This document shows positions 16,745 to 26,461 of a DNA stretch of 64,000 bases, piece by piece (positions within the stretch are counted from its first letter, which is position 1; every line of letters begins with the position of its first letter). Source of the stretch: Desulfosarcina widdelii (GTDB lineage Bacteria; Desulfobacterota; Desulfobacteria; Desulfobacterales; Desulfosarcinaceae); assembly GCF_009688965.1 (NCBI RefSeq), contig NZ_AP021875.1, positions 4,216,001-4,280,000 of the forward strand, in the 5' to 3' direction. The notes beneath the pieces are model-generated. The model saw only the letters and a program-made list of their open reading frames with translations, searched no databases and was not told the DNA's origin. Made by a program: the position numbers and the translations under genes.

Positions 16745-18184
16745 ATGGAACTGACCAAAAAAGGAATGACGCGTGAGGCTATCTTCGAGCGCCTGGCCGA
16801 GTTTCGCCGCAACGATATCAAATGGCAGGAAGGCCGGACCTACGGATATGTTTTCGATCCGGGGTCCGAGGTGATGGCGGTCGGCAAAGCCGCCTACAAC
16901 GAATTTCTATCCGAAAACGGACTGGATTTCACCGTTTTTCAGAGCCTCCTGCGACTCGAACGGGAACTGGCCGCTTTCGGTGCCCGCCATTTGAGAGGCG
17001 ATGAGCAGGTGGTGGGCAATTTCACCTCCGGCGGGACGGAAAGCATCATCCTGGCGGTGAAAGCCGCCCGGGATTGTTACCGCAGCACCCATCCCCAAAT
17101 CCATGTTCCGGAAATAATCCTGCCGGCCACCGCCCACGCAGCCTTTCACAAGGCGGCCCATTATCTGGGCGTGAAAGCGGTGACCGTTTCCGTCGATCCG
17201 CAGACGTTCCGGGCCGATGTGGAGAAAGTAAAGGCGGCCATCACCAAAAACACCATCATGATCGTGGGGTCGGCCCCCTCCTATGCCCACGGTGTGGTGG
17301 ATCCCATTGCCGATCTGGCCGCCCTGGCCCATGAAAAGGGCCTGTGGATGCATACCGATGCCTGCATGGGCGGATTTCTGCTGCCCTATTTTCGCCGCCT
17401 GGGCGAACCGGTGCCGGATTTCGATTTCACCGTGCCGGGGGTCACCTCCATTTCGGTGGATCTTCACAAATATGCCTATACCCCCAAAGGCGCGTCGCTG
17501 GTTCTCTACCGCAACAAAGGGTATCGCAAGCACCAGATCTTCGCCTGCTCCGGGTGGATCGGGTACACCATCGTCAACAATGCCGTCCAGAGCAGCAAGT
17601 CCGGCGGGCCCATGGCCGCGGCCTGGGCGGTCCTCAATTATATCGGCGACGACGGTTACCTGGACATCGCCCGCAAGAAGCTGGCGTCCGTGAAAAAGAT
17701 CGCCGAAGGCATCAACCGTATCGACGGCCTGCGGCTGGTCACCCATCCGGACATGTCGCTGATCTCTTTTACCGCCGACGAGGTGAACGTTTTTCATATC
17801 GTCGATGAAATGAACAGCCGGGGGTGGTATATTCAGCCGTCCCTCTCCTTTGACAATTCGCCCGCCCACATCCACCTGTCGGTCAACGCATCCAACGTGG
17901 GCTGGGAGGACGAACTGCTGAATAACCTGGCCGAGTGTGTGGACATCGCCCGCAAGCTGCCAGAAGGGGAACTGGTCAGTCTGGTCAAAGAAAGCCTGAA
18001 AGGCATGGATATGGCGGCTATCTCCGACAGCGACATCATGAACCTGATGGCGGCGGCCGGGGTTTCCGACGGCATGCTGCCCAGCCGCATGGCGGACATC
18101 AACGGTGTGCTGGATCTTCTGCCGACCCGGGTTCGGGAAACGGTGCTGACGGTGTTTGTGAATGATATGTTCACCCAGCCATGA
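16745..18184 (+). CDS. PLP-dependent decarboxylase/lyase (glutamate decarboxylase-sphingosine phosphate lyase type)
   Basis: The 479-residue protein is a fold-type I group II decarboxylase relative. The internal aldimine lysine is K242 in VDLHKYAYTPKG, the PLP-ring Asp is in MHTDACMGGF, and NFTSGGTES binds phosphate. The sequence around the lysine is closer to sphingosine-1-phosphate lyases than to E. coli GadB, and bacterial members may act on glutamate, aspartate or tyrosine. The following gene is a glutamate symporter, which makes glutamate an attractive substrate, but this is inference. The C-terminal 60 residues form an extra helical tail. Confidence 0.75.
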   Translation: MELTKKGMTREAIFERLAEFRRNDIKWQEGRTYGYVFDPGSEVMAVGKAAYNEFLSENGLDFTVFQSLLRLERELAAFGARHLRGDEQVVGNFTSGGTESIILAVKAARDCYRSTHPQIHVPEIILPATAHAAFHKAAHYLGVKAVTVSVDPQTFRADVEKVKAAITKNTIMIVGSAPSYAHGVVDPIADLAALAHEKGLWMHTDACMGGFLLPYFRRLGEPVPDFDFTVPGVTSISVDLHKYAYTPKGASLVLYRNKGYRKHQIFACSGWIGYTIVNNAVQSSKSGGPMAAAWAVLNYIGDDGYLDIARKKLASVKKIAEGINRIDGLRLVTHPDMSLISFTADEVNVFHIVDEMNSRGWYIQPSLSFDNSPAHIHLSVNASNVGWEDELLNNLAECVDIARKLPEGELVSLVKESLKGMDMAAISDSDIMNLMAAAGVSDGMLPSRMADINGVLDLLPTRVRETVLTVFVNDMFTQP

Positions 18185-18340
18185 TGATCTCCTAAAAAGT
18201 CAAAAATTCCAGTCTGGCGTCATTCCGGCGAAGGCCGGCGCACGTAGTGAAGCTTCAGCGTTATCCAGTCATTTCTATAATTTCTGGATGCCGGATCAAG
18301 TCCGGCATGACGAGCCTGCTATTTTTTACGAGTCTGTCAA
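18182..18340. mobile_element. MITE-like repeat, copy 2
   Basis: The spacer between the decarboxylase and the symporter is mostly this element. Its left end TGATGATCTCCTAAAAAGTC and right end TTTTTTACGAGTCTGTCAA are degenerate inverted repeats like those of copies 1 and 3. Inside is CTGGATGCCGGATCAAGTCCGGCATGACG, shared nearly base for base with copy 3, plus CGTCATTCCGGCGAAGGCCGG. The left end lies on the stop codon of the upstream gene. Confidence 0.55.
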
Positions 18341-18362
18341 CTTTATCGAGAAAGGGTATTAA

Positions 18363-19748
18363 ATGAACACCCCATTTCCCTTTGACGGCATGCTGGTTTT
18401 CGCGTTCCTCTCCCTGCTCCTGCTGATCGGTGTCGGTCTGCGAGCCACGGTAGGCTTCTTCCAGCGTTTTCTGGTTCCCAGTTGCCTGATCGGCGGGGTT
18501 TTGGGGCTGGGTGTGCTGCACACGGGCATTGTCGATCTCGACACGGCAACCATCGAGGCCCTGGCGTATCACTTTTTCAATATTTCATTTATTTCCGTTG
18601 GGTTGACCCGGGAAGAAAACAACAACCAGAAGATAGCGCAACCCAGTCCCCTCAAAGGTCCGACCTGGATGGCGCTCCTGCAGGGTCTCACCTTTCCCAT
18701 GCAGGCCATTGTCGGCGGGTTGCTGGTGATCCTGCTGGGAGCGTTCGGGCTTCACCTGTTTCCCACCTTCGGGTTCCTGGCGCCGCTGGGATTCAACGAA
18801 GGACCGGGGCAGGCCCTGTCCATCGGCAAGGTGTGGGAAGGCGTCGGTTTCAGCGACGCGGCCACCATCGGTTTGACCTTTGCCGCCATCGGGTATTTCT
18901 GCGCCTTTTTTATCGGGGTTCCCCTGGTCAATCGCGGCATTCGCAAAGGGCAGGCCACCTTCGGCCCCCGCCGGTTGCCGCGGGATTTTGTCGTCGGGGT
19001 GCTTGATCCCGATGGAAAATCCGAATCGGCAGGGCGGCTGACCCTGCATTCGGGCAACGTGGAAACCCTGGCGTTTCAGACGGCCCTGGTGGGCATGGTA
19101 TATGGGGCGACCTACGGAATCATCGCGTGTATCGGCCACTGGCTGCCGGCCGATGCGGCCAAAATTCTGTGGGGGTTTTTCTTCTTTTTCGGCTTGGGGG
19201 TGGCGCTGCTCGTCAAAGGGGCCATGCAGCGGCTGAAAATCGGGCATCTGGCCGATGGCGGCATCCAACGGCGGATCACCGGTTGGTCGGTCGATTTCCT
19301 CATCGTGGCAACGGTGGCGGCCATCGAGTTGAAGATCGTCTGGGACTACATTCTGCCCATCGGCTTGATCGCGCTGGTCAATGCCGTTTTGACCACTACC
19401 CTGGTCGTCTGGTTCGGCCGGCGCCTTTCCGCCTATAACCTGGAGCGGACGGCGGCCATCTACGGCGTCGTCACCGGCACCGTTTCCTGTGGCCTGCTGC
19501 TGCTGCGCATTGTGGATCCGGATTTTAAAACGCCAGCGGCCTATGAACTGGCCGTCATGAATGTGATGGCCCTTCCGGTGGTCGGCGGCTGCACCGTGCT
19601 GGTCAACGGCCCCTTGTGGTGGGACTGGTCAATGTGGATGACCCTGCTGGTATTTGCGGCGGTCATTGCCGTGGCGCTGATTCTGTTGAAGCTGTTGGGC
19701 TTTTTAGGGGGTGGTCCACCGGCACCGTCCCATGGTGCCCAATCTTAA
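18363..19748 (+). CDS. GltS-family sodium:glutamate symporter
   Basis: The 461-residue inner-membrane protein has about ten to twelve hydrophobic segments. The first half contains RFLVPSCLIGG and GFNEGPGQALSIG, and the second has GVVTGTVSCGLLLLRIVDP, the inverted re-entrant repeats of the ESS/GltS family. GltS imports glutamate with Na+. It follows the PLP decarboxylase on the same strand across a 178-bp MITE-filled spacer. It is somewhat longer than E. coli GltS. Substrate assignment follows the family only. Confidence 0.82.
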   Translation: MNTPFPFDGMLVFAFLSLLLLIGVGLRATVGFFQRFLVPSCLIGGVLGLGVLHTGIVDLDTATIEALAYHFFNISFISVGLTREENNNQKIAQPSPLKGPTWMALLQGLTFPMQAIVGGLLVILLGAFGLHLFPTFGFLAPLGFNEGPGQALSIGKVWEGVGFSDAATIGLTFAAIGYFCAFFIGVPLVNRGIRKGQATFGPRRLPRDFVVGVLDPDGKSESAGRLTLHSGNVETLAFQTALVGMVYGATYGIIACIGHWLPADAAKILWGFFFFFGLGVALLVKGAMQRLKIGHLADGGIQRRITGWSVDFLIVATVAAIELKIVWDYILPIGLIALVNAVLTTTLVVWFGRRLSAYNLERTAAIYGVVTGTVSCGLLLLRIVDPDFKTPAAYELAVMNVMALPVVGGCTVLVNGPLWWDWSMWMTLLVFAAVIAVALILLKLLGFLGGGPPAPSHGAQS

Positions 19749-19757
19749 GGTGGCTGG

Positions 19758-20873
19758 CTAACCCAGCGGCGATTCCTGAAGATCCCCAACAAAACGATCC
19801 AGAAGTTCGTAAAGCCGATCAATGCTCTCGATCTCCAAATGCTCGTCCTTGGAATGCTGGCTGCTGTTTCCTTCGGCACCCCAGACAATACCGGGGATGT
19901 CGAATTGGGTCAGGAAACGGGCATCGCTGGCTCCGTGCGCAATGCCGGTAAAGGTTTGGGGAGCGAGTTCCAGCAAGCGGTCCAGATAGGGCGAACCGGG
20001 GCTGACGAACAGGGGTTCGCATTCCTCGATGGTCGCCGTTCCGGAAATCGCCGCCTGAATCCGGCCAACCAGTTCATCGACATCGTCATTTTCCGTGTAC
20101 CGGATGTCAAAGACGGCTTCGGCCCGTTCCGGCACCTGGTTAACGGATTCACCCGCGTTGATGATCGACAGGTTGATGGTGCGATTCCAGTGCTCCGGAT
20201 CTGACAGGCCGTCGAAAAAACCTTTGACGATACGACAGTCCTCCATCAATTTTTCAATGGCATTGATCCCCAGCCAGGGTCTGGCCCCGTGGGCGGTTTT
20301 GCCCTCGGCAACAAGTTTCAGCCGAAGAACGCCCTTTTCCTTGATCACGATTGTTTCAACACTCCCTCCATCCAGGGCGATGCAGAAATCGCAGGCGATT
20401 TGACCCAGGGCGTAGCGGGCGCCATCGTATCCACCGGTCTCTTCGTCGCCGGTAATCAATGCGCCGAGAACCAGGCGGCTGTCGTCAATTCCCAGGCTGC
20501 GGCTTTTTTCGATCCGATTTTTCAGCAACACCATTGACAAAGCCGCGGCATACTTGTCGTCGATGGCCCCGCGCCCATATAGCTTGCCACCTTTTTCAAG
20601 CGGTTCGAAAAGCTGATGGGAAGCGCTGACCACATCCATGTGCGACATGAGCAAAAGCGGCGTCCGCTCCCGCCGGGGCATCGCAAGAACCGATGGAACG
20701 CCATTGTGTTCGATCACACGGCAGGGGATATCGTGGCGGTTGAACCAGTTTTCGATGAATCGGGCGCAGTTGAGAATTTCTTCGGGTCGGGTGCTGGTGG
20801 AGGGAAAACGGATCAGATCCTTGGTCAGTTCGACAATCTCCCGGGTGTTTGTCGTTTCGTTTTCGGTAGCCAT
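19758..20873 (-). CDS. M20 family metallopeptidase/deacylase
   Basis: The 371-residue protein is a two-zinc ArgE/DapE/carboxypeptidase G2-type hydrolase. Metal ligands are visible as the His in MSHMDVV, the bridging Asp in GRGAIDDK, the Glu pair in GDEETGG, ALDGG, and the late His in SSQHSKDEHL. The lid domain (about 180-285) sits between. Such enzymes remove acyl or amino acid groups from small peptides. It converges on the symporter with 9 bp between stops. The exact substrate is not readable. Confidence 0.85.
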   Translation of the reverse strand: MATENETTNTREIVELTKDLIRFPSTSTRPEEILNCARFIENWFNRHDIPCRVIEHNGVPSVLAMPRRERTPLLLMSHMDVVSASHQLFEPLEKGGKLYGRGAIDDKYAAALSMVLLKNRIEKSRSLGIDDSRLVLGALITGDEETGGYDGARYALGQIACDFCIALDGGSVETIVIKEKGVLRLKLVAEGKTAHGARPWLGINAIEKLMEDCRIVKGFFDGLSDPEHWNRTINLSIINAGESVNQVPERAEAVFDIRYTENDDVDELVGRIQAAISGTATIEECEPLFVSPGSPYLDRLLELAPQTFTGIAHGASDARFLTQFDIPGIVWGAEGNSSQHSKDEHLEIESIDRLYELLDRFVGDLQESPLG

Positions 20874-21031
20874 AAAGGCGTTTTTCTCCTTTTACCAAGC
20901 GGTTCGCGCACCGCGATGGCCGTTGGGCCGAACAGACGATGCGTACGGTCTGGATGAATGGTTTCGGCGAATACGGCCTGAAAATTAATCATGACAGGTT
21001 CGGTTGTAAACACGCCCCGTCTCTCATTCGT

Positions 21032-21973
21032 CTACGAGGATGCGTCTTTTCCGGTGGTCCCCATGTAGATGGCGCCAATGGCCAGGGCCACACCAACCCA
21101 GGCGATGGAAGAGGTTTCTCTTCCAAAAAAAAGAACATCCCAAACGAAGGCCAAGGAAGGCTGCAGCAACAAAAGCAGGCCGGCGATAGCTGCCGGGATC
21201 CGGGGCAGGGAATGGGTGATGAGCAGCCATCCGGCGGTTTGGCTGAAAAGTCCTAAAGCCACCAGCGCCAAACCGCTTTGGAAGGTCGGGATGGCAAAAG
21301 ATTCACCGCTGGCGAGAATATCCGCAGCCAGATAGATGGCGCTGAACGTCGAGACAATCATCAGGCTGAGGACTGCCGAAGGCGAGGTCGGTCTGGCTTG
21401 CAGCCGGCGCAAGGAAACCAGAAACCCGGTGTAGAAAACGGCGGTTGCCAGCCCCCAGCCGATGCCGATGCGATAATCCTGGCTGAGTTGATCCCAGCGT
21501 ACGCCAACAATCATGAACAGTCCGAAAACCGCCAGCGGCACTGCAGAAACGAAACGAAGGCTCAACCGTTCTTTGTAGAGCAGCAGGCCAATCACCGGCA
21601 CCAGAAAGACCTCGAAGTTGCCCAGGATGGTGGCCAGCCCCGGTCCCACGTAGCCGATACAGCGGTGCCAGGCGTAAAGATCGAGCGCGAAAAAGAGGGC
21701 CGCGATCAAAGATAGCCCCAAAACGGACCTACCCTGCCATAGCGGCTGCCTTCGAACGACCAGAATGGTCAGCAAAAAAACGGCTCCGAAACCGACCCGG
21801 TAAAACGCTGAAACGGTCGGCGCCACTTCGGCCAGGCGAACCCAGACAGCAGAAAAGCTGATCATCATGGCGCCGATGGTGGTTTTTACCAGGGCACTTT
21901 GCTGCAAATGGGCGGTTTTTGTCGGGTTCATACCTTCACTCGTCAATCCGATGGAAAGGGAATTCAGGCTCAT
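21032..21973 (-). CDS. EamA/DMT-family transporter
   Basis: The 313-residue protein has ten predicted membrane helices in two five-helix EamA repeats (first ending near LVPVIGLLLYKERLS, second near QPSLAFVWDVLFFGRE). Drug/metabolite transporters of this type usually export amino acids, metabolites or toxic compounds. An internal ATG (21931) is preceded by GAAGG but only 1 nt away, so I keep the longer start. It is transcribed in the same direction as the M20 peptidase 158 bp downstream, and the two may be co-expressed. Confidence 0.85.
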   Translation of the reverse strand: MSLNSLSIGLTSEGMNPTKTAHLQQSALVKTTIGAMMISFSAVWVRLAEVAPTVSAFYRVGFGAVFLLTILVVRRQPLWQGRSVLGLSLIAALFFALDLYAWHRCIGYVGPGLATILGNFEVFLVPVIGLLLYKERLSLRFVSAVPLAVFGLFMIVGVRWDQLSQDYRIGIGWGLATAVFYTGFLVSLRRLQARPTSPSAVLSLMIVSTFSAIYLAADILASGESFAIPTFQSGLALVALGLFSQTAGWLLITHSLPRIPAAIAGLLLLLQPSLAFVWDVLFFGRETSSIAWVGVALAIGAIYMGTTGKDASS

Positions 21974-22224
21974 TACAGGACTCGCCCGGTCTTTGCAACC
22001 GTCAGGGCGACCCGGTTTTCAGGCAGTCCCGAACGATAGCGCACCCAACGGCGGGCTCTTTTGTAAGAAAAAGTATTACACCAGAATCAGAAATCCACCA
22101 ATTGAAGCTGGTCCCATGCCCTGGTAACCTGTCAATCATTGGAAAAGCGCTTCCGGAACTTCGTGGCGCATGTTTTTAGGACCCGCCGCGGAAAACCCCA
22201 CTTAACCAGCAGGAGGAGAAACGA

Positions 22225-23199
22225 ATGAGGAACAAATTTTTTACCATTGCGATCTGTATTTGTGCGGCAGCGATAATGACCATGACATTTTCGGCCGATG
22301 CCAGTGCCAAGGCCATTTACAAGTTCGGCGGCGGTCCTGCCGGCGGAACCTTCCAGTTCATGGCGGGCGGCATCTCCACCTATCCCCCGGTGAAAGCCAT
22401 CAAGGAATTCCGCGTCCTGGCCGGCGCTTCCGGCGGCAGCGTGGAAAATATGCGCAAGGTTGATTCCGGCGCCTACTCCTTTGGCGTGGTCTACTCCGGC
22501 CACGTTTACCTGGGGCGCAACGGCCGCATGAAAAACGACACCAAAAAATACGAAAACGTCTTAGGCGTCGCATACTTCTATGGCGCCCCGGCCCAGCTCG
22601 TAGTGAAAAAAGGCGGCGGCATCAACAGCGTTAAAGATCTGGAAGGTAAAAAAGTCGGCGTGGGCAACGCCGGTTCGGGCGCCTTTGCCAACTGCGAACT
22701 GTTCTTTACCCATATGGGCGTCTGGGACAAGATCGAGCGCAACGCCATGGGCTACAACGATGCCGCTGCTGCATTCGGAAACAACCAGTTGGATGCATTC
22801 TGGCTGTTCACCGCATTTCCCAGCGGGGCCGTGGTCATGGCCGCCCAGCAAAACGACATCGACATGATCGATCTGGATGCCGACGCCAAAGCCTCCGGCT
22901 TCTATGACAAATATCCCTACTTTGCCAAACTGAAGGTCCCGGCCGGCACCTACAAAGGCGTCGATCGGGACATTCCTTCCTTTCAGGACTCCGCCCTGTG
23001 GGTCGCCAATTCCAAAGTTCCCGCGGATGTTGTCTACACCCTGCTCTCCAAGATCTACACCCCCGAGGGACTGGCCCACATGGTCAACGTGAAAAAGACC
23101 GCCAAGGCCATGAGCATTGAAAGTGGTATCAACGGAATCGTCACTCCGCTGCACCCGGGTGCCGAGAAGTTCTGGAAAGAAAAAGGCGTTCTGAAATAA
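22225..23199 (+). CDS. TAXI-type TRAP transporter solute-binding protein
   Basis: The 324-residue protein has an N-terminal signal peptide (about 1-28, ending ADASAKA) and a periplasmic binding fold with GGGPAGGTFQFMAGG near residue 35, as in the TAXI (TRAP-associated extracytoplasmic immunogenic) group. It delivers its ligand to the fused TRAP permease encoded next. TAXI ligands include glutamate and other carboxylates. CAGGAGGAG precedes the ATG. It is separated from the permease by 161 bp containing a hairpin, which may let it be made in excess. Confidence 0.9.
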   Translation: MRNKFFTIAICICAAAIMTMTFSADASAKAIYKFGGGPAGGTFQFMAGGISTYPPVKAIKEFRVLAGASGGSVENMRKVDSGAYSFGVVYSGHVYLGRNGRMKNDTKKYENVLGVAYFYGAPAQLVVKKGGGINSVKDLEGKKVGVGNAGSGAFANCELFFTHMGVWDKIERNAMGYNDAAAAFGNNQLDAFWLFTAFPSGAVVMAAQQNDIDMIDLDADAKASGFYDKYPYFAKLKVPAGTYKGVDRDIPSFQDSALWVANSKVPADVVYTLLSKIYTPEGLAHMVNVKKTAKAMSIESGINGIVTPLHPGAEKFWKEKGVLK

Positions 23200-23283
23200 A
23201 ATAAGCGAAAATGAGGGGCTGATGGTGAATTGCCGTTGCCCCTCTTTCGTTAATGTTCTCATAGGAATTCAGGAGGCAGATGC

Positions 23284-23328
23284 CAGGAGGCAGAACGGAT
23301 TTTTCCCGATTCTGAATTCTGGCTCCTG
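23284..23328 (+). repeat. Inverted repeat between binding protein and permease genes
   Basis: CAGGAGGCAGAA (23284-23295) pairs with TTCTGGCTCCTG (23317-23328), and a second direct copy of CAGGAGGCAGA lies at 23270-23280. The hairpin could protect the upstream transcript end or attenuate the permease. It may also be a dispersed repeat. Confidence 0.4.
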
Positions 23329-23360
23329 ACTTCTGACCACTCAAAAAGGCAGGGGCCGCC

Positions 23361-25292
23361 GTGTACGACCAATTAAGACGATTTGAACAAATCATTTTCG
23401 ATGTGCTTTCGGTGCTGTTGGTGCTTTTTTATTCCTATGCCGCCGTGGTTCAGCCGGCAGCCACCCAGTATCACCGGGGCATTTACGTGATCATCACCTA
23501 TGTGCTGGTATTTTTGCTCTATAAATCAAAAACCCCCGTCATGCGGACGGTGGATTACATATTGATCCTGCTGTCGATCATCAGCATCGGCTACTGGATC
23601 GTCAATTTCGAAGCCATCAACTACCGCACCGGCGCTGAAAATGCCGTCGACAAAACCATGGCAATGATCGGTGTCATGATCGGTATCGAGTTGGCCCGTC
23701 GGGTGGTGGGCAACGCCTTCGTGATCATCGGCGCCGTGATGCTGCTTTACGGCATATATGGTCCCTATGCACCGGAACTGTTCGCCCATCCGGGCGATAC
23801 CTTTCCCAACCTGTGCACCACCATTTACTACATGAGCGACGGGGTCTTCGGCATCATGGCCAACGTGCTGGCCACCTATGTAATTCTGTTTGTGCTCTTC
23901 GGCGCCTTTTTGGAAAAGAGCGGGGCCCAGCGTTTTTTCATCGACTGGCCCCTGGCTGCGGTAGGCCATAAGATCGGCGGCCCGGCCAAGGTCTCGGTCA
24001 TCGCTTCCGGTCTGTTCGGCTCCATCTCCGGCAGCGCCATTGCCAACACGGTTTCCACAGGAGCTTTCACCATTCCCATGATGAAAAAGGCCGGCTTCCG
24101 GCCCCACATCGCCGGCGGCATCGAACCGGCGGCCTCCATCGGCGGCATGTTCATGCCTCCCATCATGGGCGCCGGCGGATTCATCATGGCGGAGCTGACC
24201 GGCGTGCCCTACTCGCGCATCATGCTGGTGGGCCTGTTTCCGGCATTCATGTACTTTTTCAGTGTTTTCGTAATGGTGCATTACGAGGCCAAGATGTATA
24301 ACATCGTGGGCGAACGCAGCGAACACAGCGCCATGGAAATCCTCAAAAAAGAATGGTTTTTCACCCTGCCGCTGATCATCATCACGATTTTCATGCTGAC
24401 CGGCTACTCCCCCGGCTACTCGGCCATCCTGGGGTTGGCCACATGTATCGTCGTCAGCTATAAGTATCCGGAAAACCGTATCGATTACACCCTGGCCGTG
24501 GTCATGGCCCTGGTGCTGGCAACGCAGTTGTCATCGCTGCTGCTCAGCAAAACGGTCGGGCCCGAAGCGGCCAGGAGCCTGAACCACATTCTTTCCGAAA
24601 GAACCATGGTTTTTATCGGCCTGGTTCTCTGCGTAATCTGGTATGCCATTAAAAAAGACCATCGCCCGGCCATCAACACCGGTCTGAAACGATTTGTAGA
24701 AGCCTCCCGCAGCGGGGCGGAGAACAGCCTGAAGATCGGCGCAACCATCGGCGTCATCGGCATCATCATCGGCGTGCTCACCTATACCGGCCTGGTGCTG
24801 ACCTTTGCCGACATTGTGATCGAATTGGCCGGCGGTTCTCTGCCGTTGACAATCCTGTTCATCGCTCTGGCCTCCCTGGTGCTGGGCATGGGTGTGCCGG
24901 TTACCGCAGCCTATCTGATCACGGCGGTGGTCGCCGTTCCGGCCCTGACCCACCTGGGGGTCAACCCCATTGCGGCACACATGATCGTCTACTGGCTCTC
25001 CCAGGATTCCAACATCACCCCGCCGGTGTGCATCGCGGCCTTTGCCGGGGCGACCATCGCCAAAGCCAATATGTGGCGAACGGCTTTCGCCTCCTTCAAG
25101 TTCGCGAAATTTCTCTACCTGGGCCCCTTTCTGTTCGGCTACGTGCCGGGCTTTTCCCTAAACGGCAGTGCCATGGATATCGTCAAGGCTTTTGTAGCCA
25201 TTATTTTTGGTACCTGGCTCTACTCGTATATCTTGAGCGGCATCTGGATAAAGAGTATCAAGGGGTGGTTCAAGAAATCCCCGGCAGCCTGA
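23361..25292 (+). CDS. TRAP transporter permease, fused DctQ-DctM (TAXI partner)
   Basis: The 643-residue inner-membrane protein combines the small four-helix (Q) and large twelve-helix (M) TRAP subunits, as is normal for TAXI systems. The M part shows GSISGSAIANTVSTGAFTIPMMKK and EPAASIGGMFMPPIMGAGGFIM, with a second repeat at VLGMGVPVTAAYL. It imports substrate with Na+ or H+ using the upstream binding protein. The start is GTG with GGCAGGGG ahead. A strong terminator follows the gene. Confidence 0.92.
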   Translation: MYDQLRRFEQIIFDVLSVLLVLFYSYAAVVQPAATQYHRGIYVIITYVLVFLLYKSKTPVMRTVDYILILLSIISIGYWIVNFEAINYRTGAENAVDKTMAMIGVMIGIELARRVVGNAFVIIGAVMLLYGIYGPYAPELFAHPGDTFPNLCTTIYYMSDGVFGIMANVLATYVILFVLFGAFLEKSGAQRFFIDWPLAAVGHKIGGPAKVSVIASGLFGSISGSAIANTVSTGAFTIPMMKKAGFRPHIAGGIEPAASIGGMFMPPIMGAGGFIMAELTGVPYSRIMLVGLFPAFMYFFSVFVMVHYEAKMYNIVGERSEHSAMEILKKEWFFTLPLIIITIFMLTGYSPGYSAILGLATCIVVSYKYPENRIDYTLAVVMALVLATQLSSLLLSKTVGPEAARSLNHILSERTMVFIGLVLCVIWYAIKKDHRPAINTGLKRFVEASRSGAENSLKIGATIGVIGIIIGVLTYTGLVLTFADIVIELAGGSLPLTILFIALASLVLGMGVPVTAAYLITAVVAVPALTHLGVNPIAAHMIVYWLSQDSNITPPVCIAAFAGATIAKANMWRTAFASFKFAKFLYLGPFLFGYVPGFSLNGSAMDIVKAFVAIIFGTWLYSYILSGIWIKSIKGWFKKSPAA

Positions 25293-25340
25293 TCGACGCG
25301 CAGAAAAAACATTCACGCAACATAAATTCCAAACCTCCAT

Positions 25341-25373
25341 AAAAAATCCCGCTCTCCAGGAGCGGGATTTTTT
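25341..25373. terminator. Bidirectional rho-independent terminator
   Basis: AAAAAATCCCGCTC (25341-25354) and GAGCGGGATTTTTT (25360-25373) form a perfect 14-bp stem with a 5-nt loop and U tracts on both strands. It lies between the TRAP permease and the convergent radical SAM gene and can serve both. Confidence 0.92.
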
Positions 25374-25387
25374 ATTTGCAATGGGCG

Positions 25388-26461
25388 TTATGGCAAGACA
25401 GTAAGTTGATCAGCAACCCTGACATGGTCCTTCGCCAGCGTCGCGTCTTGAACCAATAAAACCTTTTCCAGAAGAAACTTCTGTTTCAGGTAAAAAATGT
25501 TTTTTTTCTTCAGCCCTTGAACACGCGAGATCATTCGGGGATGGGCTTGGATGATCAGGGGATCGGGGATGGGGGCCGCCATTTTGGCGATGGCCGCTGA
25601 AATCGCGTCGAGAACGATTTCGGCATACACTTGATGGCCGAAGGCGGGATGGTAGGGACCGGCCACCAGACCGGTTTCTGCGTTCAGGCCGTCCGAAGCC
25701 TGAAGTCCCATGCGGATCACGGGAATATGGCGAGCCTTGAAGAATAGACAGATCCGTTTCACCAATGTGACGCATGCGTCCAGGGGCATGGGACGATACC
25801 GCCCGGAACGGAACCAGTCGGCCAGGGGGCTGCCTTCGAGAACCAGGGTGGGATAGATTCTCACAAAATCAGGTGCCAACGCCGCCATCCGGCGGGCCGT
25901 CTCCATGGCACCATCCTCGCTGTCTCCGGGAAGTCCGACCATCATCTGCAGGCCCAATCGATAGCCCCGTTGCTTTACCCGTTCTGCGGCTGCAATCGTA
26001 TCCGCTGCCCGGTGACCGCGCTCGGCAAGCTCCAGCACCCGGTCATGCATGGACTGAACCCCCAATTCGATGGTAGAAACGGGAAATCCGGTCAGCAGTT
26101 CCAGTCTTTTTTCACAAACCGTGTCCGGTCTTGTGGAAAAGCGGATGCTGTCGACGGTTTCGTTCTGCACGAATTCCGCCGCTGCTTCCAATAGTTTCAG
26201 GATTGATGAGGACTTCAGACCCAGAAAATTGCCTCCGAAAAAGGAGATCTGGACCGTCGAGGAGGGACGCTTTCCGTATTCCAGGAACCGGCTGACTTCC
26301 TGACGGATCTGGTCTGGTGTGGGACAGCGGCGCGGTGTATCGGTGATCGCCGGCTGGCTGCAGAAAACACATTGATGGGGGCATCCCAACTGCGGGATGA
26401 AAATCGGGACAATCAGAGGGTGGGCGTGGGCCGCGGCAGCGCTGTCATCCGGTCTGCTCAA
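25388..26461 (-). CDS. Elp3-like radical SAM protein without acetyltransferase domain
   Basis: The 357-residue protein has CX3CX2C in CPHQCVFC (near 28-35) followed by ISFFGGNFLGL and the LGVQSMHDRVL block typical of the Elp3/coproporphyrinogen oxidase-like radical SAM group. The C-terminal GNAT domain of true Elp3 is missing. Its start overlaps the rnc stop by ATGA, so it is the last gene of the minus-strand block, ending at the terminator. The reaction is unknown; RNA or cofactor modification is plausible. Confidence 0.75.
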   Translation of the reverse strand: MSRPDDSAAAAHAHPLIVPIFIPQLGCPHQCVFCSQPAITDTPRRCPTPDQIRQEVSRFLEYGKRPSSTVQISFFGGNFLGLKSSSILKLLEAAAEFVQNETVDSIRFSTRPDTVCEKRLELLTGFPVSTIELGVQSMHDRVLELAERGHRAADTIAAAERVKQRGYRLGLQMMVGLPGDSEDGAMETARRMAALAPDFVRIYPTLVLEGSPLADWFRSGRYRPMPLDACVTLVKRICLFFKARHIPVIRMGLQASDGLNAETGLVAGPYHPAFGHQVYAEIVLDAISAAIAKMAAPIPDPLIIQAHPRMISRVQGLKKKNIFYLKQKFLLEKVLLVQDATLAKDHVRVADQLTVLP

